Source of the DNA: Xestospongia bergquistia | Taxonomy: Eukaryota; Porifera; Demospongiae; Haplosclerida; Petrosiidae | DNA: 64,000 nt | Direction: 5' to 3' | Assembly: GCA_963965975.1 (NCBI GenBank) | Contig: OZ014425.1 | Location: forward strand, 2,307,501-2,371,500 | Part shown: piece by piece, positions 11,651 through 24,332 of the stretch | Layout: the number at the start of each line of letters is the position of its first letter | Position numbering within the stretch: position 1 is the stretch's first letter | Position numbers and translations under genes: made by a program | The notes under the pieces: generated by a model | What the model was told of the DNA's origin: nothing | Database searches by the model: none | What the model saw: only the letters and a program-made list of their open reading frames with translations

Positions 11651-12670
11651 TAACAGCCGCAGTAACTTCCTTCTTCTATCAGCCAATTTTCCACTATAGA
11701 CTATTTCCTGTAACACTTATTTGGACACACCTCAAATTAGACTTCATAACGTTGTGCCAAATTAACAATGTGAATGCAACAGACATTGTTTGTGGGTATA
11801 ATGGTGATGAAGAGGAAGACGTCTTACAGGATGAGGTAGTGGATATATGTAGCAGTGAAAGGTAAAGTATAAAATTATAACCATACTCAAAGTAATTATA
11901 GTAGCACAAAAGTAATTCATGGGTGAGCTTGTTCTTCTTTTTTACACCTACAACGTTTGTTTGACACTGACTATCTCATTGAACCTAGGTAAAGAATACT
12001 AGTTAGTAATAATACATTGCTTACAATTTACTCAAATAAGTAATAACACAATAATTTTTGAGTGAAGTATTTATCGCTTTTTACATTCAGGTCAGTTTTG
12101 AACTCTCTGAACATAATAGGTATATACTACAAACATAAACTGTATTAAATATCTAAAGGCTACTGTTTATTATTTCAAAGACGTACTTAGCTGTGAAACT
12201 CATAATGAGGTCTCCTTCAAACATAATTTTGACAAAAAGTTTCAAGGTTTCTGGCTGGGTATGGCTATGATGAGCTTTTAGAAAACCACCTAACTTCCTA
12301 TACTTAGATTTGTTCAAATGCTACAGTATGCCTGTCCACAAAGTAAAGGCTTCATATGTTTCCAGTTTGTGTAGCAACTACTATGATGCTTCATTTTTTT
12401 AAATTTTTAACAAAAAATACCAGGGTACACTTTGGCTGTAGATTAATTTCTGACACTTAGTGCAGTTAATTATGGTCAGTGTAAAGGTAAGTAACAATAA
12501 TTGGATGCACTGTGTTTTGTTGTTATTACATAGGTACATCTTACATTTACTCCTAAGAATGGCACAAAGTGGAGAAAATCTATAAGCATGTACATATTAC
12601 ACATACTATCTTAAAATTGGTATGGAAAGCATGTAACGCATAAATAAGCTACAAAAACTTGATACTATAT
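11340..12670. repeat. duplicated segment, copy A (Harbinger 5' region plus flank)
   Basis: This stretch recurs at 56157-57380 at high identity. 11340-11781 matches 56157-56580 in the same direction. 11782-12165 matches 56645-57050 in the opposite direction. 12166-12230 and 12415-12670 match 57075-57380 in the same direction. Bases 12231-12414 are absent from the other copy. Copy A lacks the Harbinger terminal repeat that copy B keeps at 56575-56640. Confidence 0.8.
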
Positions 12671-13262
12671 TGACCAATAATAGGCGAAATTCCATTAAAC
12701 CACAAATGCATGTGACCATGAAATTTATTTCAAGAAAATGACCTTTTTTGGTTGACCTTCAAAGAGTGACTTGTACCAAAAAAATAGGCAGAACCTTTAC
12801 AGGGAAGCTTAGTTCTGAAGAGAGATAAGGTCCAGACCTGGATATCTATATCTTGAAAATTGGCCGTAGACACTACTACAACGGAGATATAATAGCGCAA
12901 GTAAAACACTTATCGCATACAAAGCTGAAGCCAGTGGATTGGTGAATCTGAATCTTCATAGACTACTGAAGGTATTGCTGTGTCTTTTCATAGACAGTAA
13001 CACTCTAAAGTAACATTTGTTTTCAAAATATAGAGTACTACGAAGTAGAATGCATAAGTTAACACTTTTCTGTTGTAGCCATTGGCAATTTTTATTTTAT
13101 TTTATTATAGGTGTTATTTACAATGTGATTATTAGGAAACGATGCATGATAATTAGTACACAGTGGACTGATGTATATAGTATATATAGGTTTTATAGGA
13201 TTATGATATATTGTATGAATAGATACTTTGTAAATGAAAGGTAGATTTATATTGCATACATG
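12671..13262. other. no gene recognised
   Basis: AT-rich sequence between copy A and the piggyBac remnant. No coding frame, splice pair or repeat structure that I can support. Confidence 0.5.
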
Positions 13263-14390
13263 TTACTGGTGTTGTTTTGTATGCCACATTAGGAAGCAGT
13301 GTTCAGTATCACCAGTGTGACAAAGCCAAGTATCGCACTCTCTACAATACCAGGAACTATCAACATGAGTGTGGTGAACTGTGTTGTGATAAGAGCATTG
13401 ACTTCTTCTCAACTTGTTATTGTCATCTCTTATCTTTGCAGCAAAATGACGTAGAGATAGTTGACAAATAGGTCCTCCATTGCGACCACATCTTAGTCGA
13501 CTACAATAGTTACCTATCAATTCTATTCCTAGACTTGATTTTGTAACTGTAATAGCCACAAAGCTGATCCCCCTGTCCACTCTACCCATGTACTTGTTGT
13601 AGATTATAATATTTTCAGGAGAAGGGATTGCAGAATGAGTCGTATTGACTTGTCATCGAAGTACAGCACCTACAGCAGATGGTTGTGTATTTGATGACAT
13701 CATGGTCACGACCTTTCTATTGAGCCAAGCTGTAGCAGAGATGTTGTTTTTCTGTAGAGTCACTGAGTCTCCCCTATGAATAAGGTAAGAAATGTATTCA
13801 ATATTTATCAACATAATTGTACTTGGTAGTTAGGTACAATAGGCAAAGTCATATGTTCTAATACTGTAGTGTACTGTACTGTACTGTGAAATCTATTAAC
13901 TGCACTGTTGTTTGAAGCAAACTTGAAAGACTACTTGAGCTATTTATTTGAATGCATTTTACCTGTTAGTGAGTTTCAATGCCTTCAATGTAGGTGGAAA
14001 TCCTATGTGATGCTTACGAACTGTTCCACATCCATACAATCCATCCACTTCAAGATCTTCAAGAAATTTGAAATTTGCCTCTCAAATGATTTGTGAGTGT
14101 TTTCACTACTCTCGCTCCAAGGTTAACCTCTCGAGTACCTTCTTTTCCAGAATAAATCTGAAACTTATGGAAATAGCCATTGTGGCTATCTCCAAGTACC
14201 CACACCTTTATGCCTTTTTTAATCAGCTTCATTGACATATATTGTTTCAGAGATGACCTACCCTGAAATTTAATCATCGCCTCATCTACAGCAAGCTCAC
14301 AGTGAGATCATATAAATCTTAAAATCTCTGAAAAAGGTGATTGATTACTGACCAAACTTTGCTCAAATGATCATGGCCTGGTTGTCCTTG
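13263..14390 (-). pseudogene. piggyBac-family transposase remnant
   Basis: On the minus strand from about 14385, HDHLSKVWSVINHLFQRF leads to the block carrying a catalytic Asp (VDEAMIKFQGRSSLKQYM, in split frames near 14290-14240). KKGIKVWVLGDSHNGY follows, then REVNLGARVVKTLT. The next conserved piece is DLEVDGLYGCGTVRKHHIGFPP at about 14060-13985. The C-terminal zinc-binding region (Cys-x-x-Cys and paired Cys/His residues, with CRECDTWLC) is at about 13380-13275. These are the ordered blocks of a DDE_Tnp_1_7/piggyBac transposase. The N-terminal half is missing: the element ends abruptly where the satellite begins at about 14390. Several stops and frameshifts are present. No TTAA-flanked termini were located. 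Confidence 0.85.
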
Positions 14391-16875
14391 AGGTACAGTG
14401 TACAGCCCAAGGGATAATAAATACAGTCAAGTGTCAATACTTCATGTGCGTTAGTATATCTACCTTGACTTTAAATTCAATGAGCTTTAGCCCTTAGTTT
14501 AGTGCATTTCTAGTATCAGATTGTAATGGTTTCTACTAGAAATCTTAGACAGCATTATTTCGTTTTCACAACCACTGAGTCACCACTTTATTTCTGCAGG
14601 GCTGTTTAGCAAGACAGAAGAAGGAACTGGATTCCATTCAGCCAAATTATTTGACAGTGTTCTCTGCAATAAATCCGAGACAATAATGTTCCTTGCTATA
14701 GCCCATGGGCAAATAAATAATTATGGTCAGAGTATCAATACTTCATTTGTGTTAGTATATCTAGCTTGACTTTAAATTCAATGAACTTTAGCCCTTAGTT
14801 TTAGTGCATTTGTTATCTTAACTAAGCCTGTAATAAGTCATTTTAAAACATATATCTCACCTGTCCTTGTCTCTATAATATATACACTTTAATAACCAGT
14901 ATATTTAGTACAATGTAGCAAGTCTGAATAATATTAGTCACGTGTTTTTAAACCCTATTTACTGCCATTGTGTCTACTTTTGTATCAGTATCAGCTTGCA
15001 ATGGTTTCTACTAATGTGTCAGGACTTTACTTCTTCAGGACTGTTTAGCAAGACAGAAGAGTGAACTGGATTCCATGCAGACAAATCATTTGACAGTGTT
15101 CTCTTCAATAAATCTGAGGCAATAATGTTCCTCACTACAGCCCAAGGGCAAATAAATACAGTCAGAGTATCAATACTTCATGTGTGTTAGTATATCTAGC
15201 TTGACTTTAAATTCAATGAGCTTTAGCCCTTAGTTTTAGTGCATTTGTTACCTTAACTAAGCCTGTAATAAGTCATTTTAAAACATATATCTCACCTGTC
15301 CTTGTCTCTATAATATATACACAGAAGAAGGAACTGGATTCCATTCAGCCAAGTCATTTGACAGTCTTATCTGCAGTAAATCTTAGACGATGATGATACT
15401 CGCTGCAACAAAAGGGAAAGACAGTAGTAACAAATACGTTCAGATAAGCAGTACTCCATGTGTATTAGTATATGTAGCTTGAGTTTGACATTCAGTCAGA
15501 TGCACTAAAACTAAGCTTATCATAAGTCATTTGGAAACATATCTGACGATTCCTTTTCTCTCTAAAAATATAGACATTAAACTAGTATATTTAGTACCAC
15601 GTAGGAAGTCTGAATAATATTAGTCAAGTGTTTTGTTTAGTACAAGCCTGTTTAGCCCCATTGTGTCTACATTTGTATCAGTATCAGCTTGTAAGAGTTT
15701 GGACTAGAAATCTTTGACAGCATTACTTCGTTTTAGCAACCAATGAGTCACGACTTTAGGACTGTTTAGCAAGACAGAAGAAGGAACTGGATTCCATTCT
15801 CCCAAGTCATTTGGCAGTGTTCTCTGCAGTAAATCTGAGACAATAACGTTCCTCGCTACAACCCATTTGCAAATAAATACAGAGTATTAATACTTAATGT
15901 GTGTTAGTATATCTAGCTTGACTTTAAATTCAATGAGCTTTAGCCCTTAGTTTTAGTGCATTTGTAGTATCAGCTTGTGATGGTTTGTACTAGAATTATT
16001 AGACAGCATTACTTAATTTTAGTAACCACTAAGTCATGACTTTATTTCTGCAGGGCTGTTTAGCAAGACAGAAGAAGGAACTGGATTCTATTCAGCCAAG
16101 TCATTTGACAGTGTTCTTTACAGTAAATCTGAGACAATAATGTTCCTCGCTACAGCCCAAGGGCAAATAAATACAGTGAAGTGTCAACACTTCATGTGCG
16201 TTAGTATATCTAGCTTGACTTTAAATTGAAAGAGCTTTAGCCCTCAGTTTAGTGCATTTGTAGTATCAGCTTGTAATGGTTTGTACTAGAAATCATAGAC
16301 AGCATTACTTCGTTTCAGCAACCAATGATTCACGACTTTATTTCTCTAGGGCTTTTTAGTAAGACAGAAGGAGGAACTGGATTCCATTCAGCCAAATCAT
16401 TCAACAGTGTTCTCTGCAGTAAATCCAAGACAATAATGTTCCTCGCTATAGCCCAAGGGCAAGTAAATACAGTCAAGTGTCAATACTTCATGTGCGTTAG
16501 TATATCTAGCTTGACTTTAAATTGAATGAGCTTTAGCCCTTAGTTTAGTGCATTTGTAGTATCAGCTTGTAAGGGTTTGTATTAGAAATCTTAGACAGCA
16601 TTGCTTCGTTTTAGCAACCAATGAGTCACAACTTTATTTCTGTAGGGCTGTTTAGCAAGACAATAGAAGGAACTGGATTCCATTCAGCCAAATCATTTAA
16701 CAGTGTTCTCTGCAGTAAATCTGAGATGATAATGTTCCTCGCTACAGCCCAAGGGCAAATAAATACAGTCAAGTGTCAATACTTCATGTGCGTTAGTATA
16801 TCTAGCTTGACTTTAAATTCAATGAGCTTTAGCCCTTAGTTTAGTGCAGTTCTAGTATCAGATTGTAATGGTTCG
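14391..16875 (+). repeat. satellite array with two unit lengths (about 295 and 435 bp)
   Basis: A unit containing CTGTTTAGCAAGACAGAAG, then AAGGAACTGGATTCCATTC, and ending CACGACTTTATTTCTGCAGG repeats with starts near 14599, 15033, 15323 (partial), 15763, 16055, 16350 and 16646. The last three are spaced 295-296 bp. Earlier units are about 435 bp because they hold an extra segment (AAGCCTGTAATAAGTCATTT ... GTACAATGTAGCAAGTCTG). Short open frames at 16325-16525 and 16621-16839 are just the repeat read twice and are not genes. Confidence 0.9.
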
Positions 16876-18363
16876 TCTTAGAAATGTTACAAATGTTACA
16901 AGGACACTCTAGTAAAATATTTAGAGGTAAATATCTATTGTAGCTATGGTAACATTAATTAATTAATACTGGAATACATATACATGTATTTCCATCAATT
17001 TTTTAGTCATTTGATGGATTCAAAATTGATTGAGATCCAGAATAAAATAAGAATTATATTTTCAGTTTCAATAATGGAGCAACAGTTGAAAAGGTAAAAA
17101 ACTATTAGTCCATTTAGTTATATACCGAGTATCAATTAAGAATGCTATGTATGCATTAGTCTTATTATGTATCCATTTAGAAATCCAATTAGTCATATTA
17201 TTATTCATTTAATAATGCTATTTATCAATTATTCTACAAGGTAGCATAGATCTATCCACGTTTTCTTTATATGCCCAATTTATGCAGTCAAAGGATGATC
17301 TTTATTCAAGGTAAGCCACACCCAGTGTATCTACCACTACTCCTGCTCCTGTTGTTGAAGTACATGTAGCAGCAAATCATGTGATCAGCACTGAAGAGAA
17401 CTCAACAACAAAACCTGAATCTAAATGTGTTGTGAAATAAAGTCTCCATTTCTATCACTATTGAATGAGGTGAATAAATGAATTGGTGAATGGATAGATA
17501 GATAATAAATGGATGAATAGACTAAAATGAATGGACATATAAAGTCATATGTAAATGCATTGTAGTCTATTGTACATGAAAATCAACACATTTGAAACCA
17601 CACCCACTCAAAAATGTGCATGTATATATTACAGATGGTTCAGGTGAAACGTAAGTTATTATTTGTGTCGTCATAACAACAGCTACAAGACTCTCAAGAA
17701 TTAGAAGTAGAACTTCAAGTGTATGTGCTTTTTGAGGTATTCACTCTTAACCAGTCAAAACCGAGGGTAGCCCTACACATGGAAGATGACAATGAGGAGA
17801 ATTTACGAGAAAGATTATGGCAGCATTTACTACACCTACTTTGATGATATCGTTACTTTTAACTTATAACTTCATACACTATTATATTATGTTACTATGA
17901 CAACATATGTTGCTGTGATGATGTAAAATTATTTAGTCACCAGTATTATCCTTAAACTTTTATTTTTTGAACAACATTAGCAGTTTACTTAATTTTAAGC
18001 CATTACAATTTGTTATCATTAAACTTCTCATTATTTTTCTCAAATTGGCAAAAGATTTTTAACATGAAATAACACAATCATTGTTGTATGATATCCATTC
18101 ATGTGTGCATTCATTCATCTATTCGTTCATCTATCCATCCAAGAATTCTCTGTCTAGTTTATATTCATCTATACATGTATACCAATCACTTAAATAATGT
18201 ATTGTTTTATCAATTCTAGGTAGTAACAAATTATCACTTCAGTAATAATGTTTACAAATATTACTGAAATTTTACAACAGTTTGTGCAGAATAGAGGCTT
18301 GCCTTAAGGTGGGAATTATTATACCATAGGATTTGGAATCAGTACCAACTAATGCAGTACTAT
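16876..18363. other. AT-rich spacer with short coding-like segments
   Basis: Mostly AT-rich with imprecise GAATGAAT/GGATAGAT runs (17455-17535 and 18095-18150). Two stretches look coding-like but match nothing I recognise. 17331-17441, after a possible acceptor, gives a Thr/Glu/Val-rich frame ending in a stop. 17668-17843 gives a Gln/Glu-rich frame with HMEDDNEENLRERLW. They could be exons of an unknown gene or chance. Confidence 0.25.
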
Positions 18364-18509
18364 TGTTGACACTTATCAGGTTTCAATTTTATTTTAAATT
18401 TTCTGGTATATGTATAATTTGATTTAATGATAAAAATATGTGGTTGCCTTTAAGTTACCTGGAGTGGCTCTTACTCTAATAATTTCTCATCTGCCCTAGC
18501 TCATATTCA
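18364..18509 (+). repeat. 5' LTR of the BEL/Pao element
   Basis: TG...CA-bounded, 146 bp. Preceded by ACTAT and followed by TTTTGGTCCACC, where TGG would pair with a tRNA CCA end. I do not name the primer tRNA. Confidence 0.93.
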
Positions 18510-18657
18510 TTTTGGTCCACCAAACTGGATAACTCTTTAGTATTTGGTAGAAAACAGGTTAGTTGGCAGATTTAAGAGTGTACGGTTCTTGTCGCTCTTT
18601 TCATATAGTCCTCGCCACATTTTCTAATTAACTCCTACAACTGTCACCTATTGGCCC

Positions 18658-20289
18658 ATGGACGAAGCTAGAGCCCTCTCCAATCTACACAAGAAGCGAG
18701 GAGTTCCTAGGAGCTCCGTCACTCGTCTAGGCAACTGATTGAGAGAACTCGAATCCAATCCTGAGGCGGCTGGTCTCTCTGATCGTGCAAAGCAGCTATT
18801 AGTGAAGCTTGATGAAGCTGATTCAGATTTCAAGTCATTACACTATCAGGTACTGGATCTCATTGATGAGAGTGATGATGAAGCCCTTAAGAAGGAACAA
18901 GATATATTAGATCATCATGAAGATGCTGTTGCTGCACTTATATTACATATTCAAAAAATAATGACGCACACACCCACAGCACATGCACTCACACCACCTA
19001 TTGAGTTATCTACACCTGATCCTCACAAGATGACAGCTCGTCGATTATCAAGACTGGACCTTGGTCTTAGGAATACAGAGAGTGGTCTCAGTGACCTATC
19101 TGAAGTTCATGATGACTCCTCCCTATTGGAGCAATTCATGGAACAACTTGCTGATCCTAAGCGTGAGTTGTCCACCATACACGAAGACCTCATATGACTA
19201 GATCTTGAGAATGATCATGAGCTGGTCACTCAACATGTTGCTCTTGAGAGATTGCAGTTTGAATGCTCCCATGAAATAAGGAAATTAATGAGCACCATAT
19301 CTAAAACCAATGCACCTGTTGCAGATGGTAAGGGAGTCAGGCCACCTAAGCTTGATGTGCCCACCTTTGATGGTGATGTACTTCAATGGTCCCAGTTTTG
19401 GGAACAGTTCAAGATATCAGTACATGACCGGCCTCATCTGTCAGACTCCGAAAATCTCGTCTATTTGCAGCAAGCAGTTAAGAATGGCTCTGCTAAACCT
19501 GTCATCGAGGGACTCTCACACTCAGGTGAGAATTACAATTAAGCCATTGACTGTCTCAAGTCGTGTTTCAATTGTCCTCATCTTTTACATCGTGCTCATA
19601 TGCATAAGATTGTTGAAGCTCCCTCCCTGAAGGACGGCAGTGGCAAGGAGTTGAGGCGACTACATGATACAGTACAGCAACACCTAAGAGCATTAAAGGC
19701 CATGGGTTCCGAGCCTGATGAGTCATTCATCACGTCAGTCATCGAGCTCAAGCTTGATGTTGACACCATGTTTGAGTGGCAGTGGCACAGTCAGGATAAG
19801 ACAGAGGTGCCATCATACTCAGAGATTCTTGAGTTCCTTGACCTCAGAGCTCAAGCATCCGAGACATCATTGTCTTCTTCTAGCAAGAAGCCACCAATCA
19901 AGAAACCATTCACTCCTGTCACCACTTTCACTGCTAACTCGGAGTCTATGGGCAATTGCATTCTCTGCAACACTGAACGGCATCCTCTATACATCTGTCC
20001 TAAATTCAAAGTCATGTCTCATAGTGATAAGATGTCAACTCTACGGAAATCCAATTTCTGTACTAACTGCATCAATGGTCGACACGCTGTGAAGGATTGT
20101 AAGTCCTCACATAGATGTAAGAGATGTCAACGCCCACATCATACTCTCCTGCTCATTGGCTCAAATCACTCGAGTACTTCTGCTCCTGCTCCTCCCACCT
20201 CGCTTCAGGTGTCAGCTAACTCAGCCATTAAAATACGATCAAGTTCACTTCTAATGACATGTCGTGTTTTTATCAAAGCCAGGGATTAG
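18658..20289 (+). pseudogene. BEL/Pao gag region
   Basis: A single frame starts at ATG 18658 and is interrupted by TGA at 18736, TGA at 19195, TAA at 19540 and TAG at 20287; otherwise it stays in one phase. After a coiled-coil-like N-terminal helix come the Pao gag core, with PPKLDVPTFDGDVLQWSQFW (about 19341-19400), and the helical ELKLDVDTMFEWQW region (19746-19785). A Cys/His knuckle array runs from 19960 to 20140 with CILCNTERHPLYIC and CTNCINGRHAVKDC. Most stops are one transition away from CGA or CAA codons. Gag would form the capsid-like particle and bind element RNA. Confidence 0.88.
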
Positions 20290-23200
20290 TCATTTGTGGA
20301 GGGAAGAGCTTTACTCGAAAACGCGTCTTCAGCGTCCTTTATCTCTGAGCGCCTAGCTCAAAATCTTTAGCTCCCTCGCTCTCCTCAGACTATTCACATT
20401 TTGGTTTTGCAGGGTCATCCCCCAGATCACCAATTCAGTCCGTTGCCAGTTTTCGAGTCACACCCCTTTATGGTAATAGCAGTAAGCAGATTGATCTCAC
20501 TGCTATAGTTCTGCCTAGGGTCACATGTGATCTCCCTGTTTCTCCTGTCCCCTTTGATTCTTCCTGGAGTCATATCTCAGATTTGCCTCTTGCAGATCCA
20601 GCATTTGGATTACCTGGTCGTATTGATCTCCTCCTTCAGGTCGACGTTTTTGTCAGTGTATTATGTCAGAGCCAGCGGATGGGACCTCTTGGAGCACCTG
20701 TTGCTCTGGAAACTGTATTTGGTTGGTTTCTCAGTAGCAACACTGAACCAATCACGAAGGCAGAACAAGTCAACCTCTATGTGACTACGTTTCACTCCTT
20801 CACGTCATCATGCGATGACATCCTGAAGAAGTTTTGGGAAATTGAGGAATCACCCTTAGCTAAACCTGCTCTCACACTTGAGGAGCGTACTGTGGTGAAA
20901 CATTTTGATACTCATCATTATTGTACTGACGACGGATCTTTTGTGGTTCCCCTTCCTAAAAGGTCTGGCTGTAAATCACTTGGAGAATCCAGGTCTCAAG
21001 CCATCAGACGTTTCCTCTCCTTGGAGCGTTCTCTAACTCAAAGGAATAAATTTCACGAATTCCAAACTGTCATGCAGGATTACTTGGAACTGGGACATGC
21101 AGAATCTATGCCCAGTATAGACATAGACAAACCCCCTTAAGAAGTATTCTATCTCCAATGCATGCTGTGTACAAAGAATCCAGTACCACCACTAAGGTGA
21201 GAGCTGTATTTGATGCCTCAGCCCAGTCCTCTACAGGAGTGTCCCTAAATGATACTCTTCTCGTTGGACCCACTAATCAGGTTTAGGTCTCATTGTATTG
21301 CCCTCACTGCTGATGTCAGTAAGATGTACCAAGCTATCAAACTCATTGAGGAAGATCGAAATCTACATCGTTTTGTCTGGAGATCATCACCCAATGTCAA
21401 GATCCAAGATTATCGTATGACAAGAGTCACGTTTGGAGTTGCTGCCTCATCCTTCGCTGCTAACATGGCGGTCAAGCAAAATGCACTGGATTTCTCCCAT
21501 GAGTACCCAATTGTAGCCAAGACAGTTGAGATCTCATTTTACGTAGATGATTGTTTGACAGGTGCTGATGACGTGGAGACAGCTATCATTCTCCAAAGGG
21601 AGTTGTGTCACTTGTTTATTCGTGAAGGATTTCTCCTGGGAAAATGGAATTGAAGTGATGACCAGGTACTACAACACATACCACCTAATTTGCTAGAGAG
21701 TACTAATGTGGATGCTATATCTGATATCAATGCCTACACTAAGACACTAGGTTTGGAATGGAACACTGTTACTGACATTTTTCGACTCACTGCTCCTGAG
21801 TTGTCCTCGTGTGTGCAAATCACAAAGAGAGTTCTTGTCTCAAACGTAGCTAGAATATTGGATGTACTTGGCTGGTTCTCTCCTACTATAATTAGCATGA
21901 AGATTCTACTACAATGAGTATGGGAATTGTGTATTGACTGGGATGATTTTGTACCTGAAGAAATTCAAAGTGCCTGGACCTGGTGGAGATTAGACCTCTC
22001 TTCTCTCTATGACAAATCTATCTCTCGCTGTTACTTTCCTAAGAATGTACAAATCATATCTGTCCAATTACATGGTTTTAGTGACGCTTCTGAGAACGCC
22101 TACTCTGGCGTAGTTTATTTGAGAGCAATTGATTCGCTCAATCATGTACACGTGTCTCTGGTAATGTCTAAGACAAAGGTATCAGCAATCAAGAGACTCT
22201 CAATCCCTTGTCTTGAGCTCTGTGGTGCTCAAATCCTCGCTCGTCTCCTCATTCATGTAAAGGATGTATTACAATTACCCATGTCCCACGTCTTTGCATG
22301 GACTGCTAGTACACTTGTGCTCAATTGGCTCTCTGGAAATCCTAGAAGGTTGAAAACCTATGTAGGAAATCATGTCTCCTCCGTCGTACATCAAATTCCT
22401 CCTGATCGATGGAATCAGCTGATTGTGCCTCTTGAGGGATTTTCCCTTTGGAACTATTGGAGCATATGCTCTGGTGGGAGGGGCCTCCTTGGCTCATCAT
22501 GGACTCTGATAATTGGCCTCACCAGAACATTACAGTTGAAACAATAGAGGAAGAGGAGAAGGAGATCTGTCTTGTGATCCCAGTACAAGTACAGGCTCCA
22601 GTCATTCCTCTAAATCACTACTCTTCATTCACTCATCTCCAGCGTATCACTGCTTGGATTCTACGGTTTGTGAATAACTGTCGTCGATCCAATATTATCT
22701 TACCCATTGTCACTGTTGAAGAATTGATAACTGCTGACAAGTATTGGATACATGTGATACAGGAGAATCATTTCTCCTCTGACATTGCTGAATTGAAAGT
22801 GAACTGCAGTCTCAGCAATAATAGCTCCCTACTCTCTTTTTGCCCTTTCATTGACTCTGATGGTTTACTATGTGTAGGAGGTCGAGAGTGTAACTCTGGT
22901 CTATCCTATCAAAGGATGCATCCATTTATCTTTCATGGTAAACACCTCATTACCAAGGTCATTATACGCTCAAAACATGACCGCATGTTACATGCTGGAT
23001 CAACACTCTTGTCCTTTAGTCTTTTGTTAAGTCGTTTTCATATTATCTACATGAGGAAAACTGTATGCTTTATTGTTCGTCAATGCATTACTTGTCATCG
23101 TTACACATGTAAACCCCAGTATCAATTATTGGGTGAATTACCTTTGGAACGTGTGACACCTGGTTCTGTCTTCCAGAAAGTAGGAGCTGGACCCATCAAG

Positions 23201-24030
23201 GTTAAGTATGGTATGATTCGTAAACCCACAATTGTTAAAACAACATTTGTGTGTTTGTCTCTCTCTCAGTCAAAGCTGTCCACTTAGAAGCTGTGTCAGA
23301 TCTCACGAGTGAAGCATTCATTGCTACTTTAAGGTGTTTTTATTGCTCGTTGAGGTTATCCCACTCTTCTTTAGAGTGATAATGGCAAAGCAAAGGAATC
23401 ATATCTGATTTCTGCTCTTCTCACAATATTGAATGGCGTTTCATTCCTGAACATGGTCCTAATTTTGGTGGATTGTGGGAAGCTGCTGTCAAAAGTGCCA
23501 AAACGCATCTCAGATGTATCATAGGAGATGTCAAACTGTCATTTGAGGAGTTTACTATGGTTTTAACACAAGTGGAGGCATGTCTAAAGAACCGACCTTT
23601 GGTCTATACTGACCCACTTGATAAGGATAGTATTGAGATACTCATACCTGGTCATTTTTTGATCGGACAATCAATGTGCTCTCTCCCTGGTCCAGCCTTT
23701 TCATATCGTTCAGTCTCATTGCTCAAGCACTGAAACTTATGCCAGAATTTAGTCTGGCACTTCTGGAAACGATGGTCAGAGGAGTATCTAACATCATTGA
23801 ACAGATACAATCAATGGCGTTGCCAATTAAAGAATCTGGAAACTGGTGACATAGTGTTGTTAAAGGAAGATGGTATTGTTCCCACTCAATGGCCAATTGC
23901 CAGAATCACTGAAGTACACCCTGGTAAGGATGGATTAGTTCGTGTTGCTATGGTTAAGACTGTCAAGGGTATATACAAACGTCCCGTGAGTAAAATTGCT
24001 CTATTGCTCTCATCTGATGCTAATCTCTAG
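20290..24030 (+). pseudogene. BEL/Pao pol region: protease, RT, RNase H, integrase
   Basis: The protease flap motif near 20306-20350 reads RALLENASSASFISERLAQ. The family has Asp-Ser/Asn at this point, so the catalytic Asp is now Glu. The frame shifts near 20430. LPGRIDLLLQVDVF and ETVFGWF follow at about 20608-20725. RT blocks: VRAVFDASAQSS (about 21200-21236), ALTADVSKMYQAI with the first Asp (21303-21340), and FYVDDCLTGADD, the YVDD box, at 21538-21573. RNase H has HGFSDASENAYSGVVYLRA (about 22071-22127). The integrase zinc finger (CITCHRY, about 23084) and core follow to 23733, with LWEAAVKSAKTHL at 23476-23514, and a C-terminal domain to 24030. Frameshifts or stops occur near 21138, 21651, 21915, 22545, 23285 and 23733. 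Confidence 0.92.
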
Positions 24031-24179
24031 TATTACTTGTGCGGTCGTTTGTTTTCTCATTTGTTATTTAGTCTCTATTATTACTAATTATTACTATTAA
24101 CATCATCATTATTATTCATTGTTTATTCTTTTGTTATTGTCTCTTTCTCTTTAAGACCATTGGTCTTAGGCCGGCGTTA

Positions 24180-24327
24180 TGTTGACACTTATCAGGTTTC
24201 AATTTTATTTTAAATTTTCTGGTATATGTATAATTGGATTTAATGATAAAAAAAAACATGGTTGCCTTTAAGTTACTTGGAGTGGCTCTTGCTCTAATAA
24301 TCTCTCATCTGCCCTAGGTCATATTCA
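24180..24327 (+). repeat. 3' LTR of the BEL/Pao element
   Basis: 148 bp, same ends as the 5' LTR, followed by the ACTAT target duplication at 24328-24332. It differs from the 5' copy mainly by an A-rich expansion around 24247-24256. Confidence 0.93.
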
Positions 24328-24332
24328 ACTAT

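Larger units (their letters stand above)
18364..24327 (+). mobile_element. BEL/Pao LTR retrotransposon, full length but dead
   Basis: The element is bounded by two LTRs of 146 and 148 bp that both start TGTTGACACTTATCAGG and end CATATTCA. It is flanked by a perfect 5-bp target duplication ACTAT (18359-18363 and 24328-24332). A TGG priming-type sequence follows the 5' LTR by three bases. Inside is a gag-pol reading frame with the BEL/Pao order: gag, Cys/His knuckle, protease, RT, RNase H, integrase. The LTRs differ at about five substitutions plus one small indel cluster near 18437/24253, so the insertion is old. Internal stops rule out current autonomy. Confidence 0.96.

Noticed and set aside
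16325-16839. Two similar 66- and 72-codon open frames
   Set aside because: They are the satellite unit read in the same frame twice.
14391-16875. Regular repeats as a possible CRISPR array
   Set aside because: Units are about 300 bp, without short repeats and unique spacers, and the context is animal DNA.
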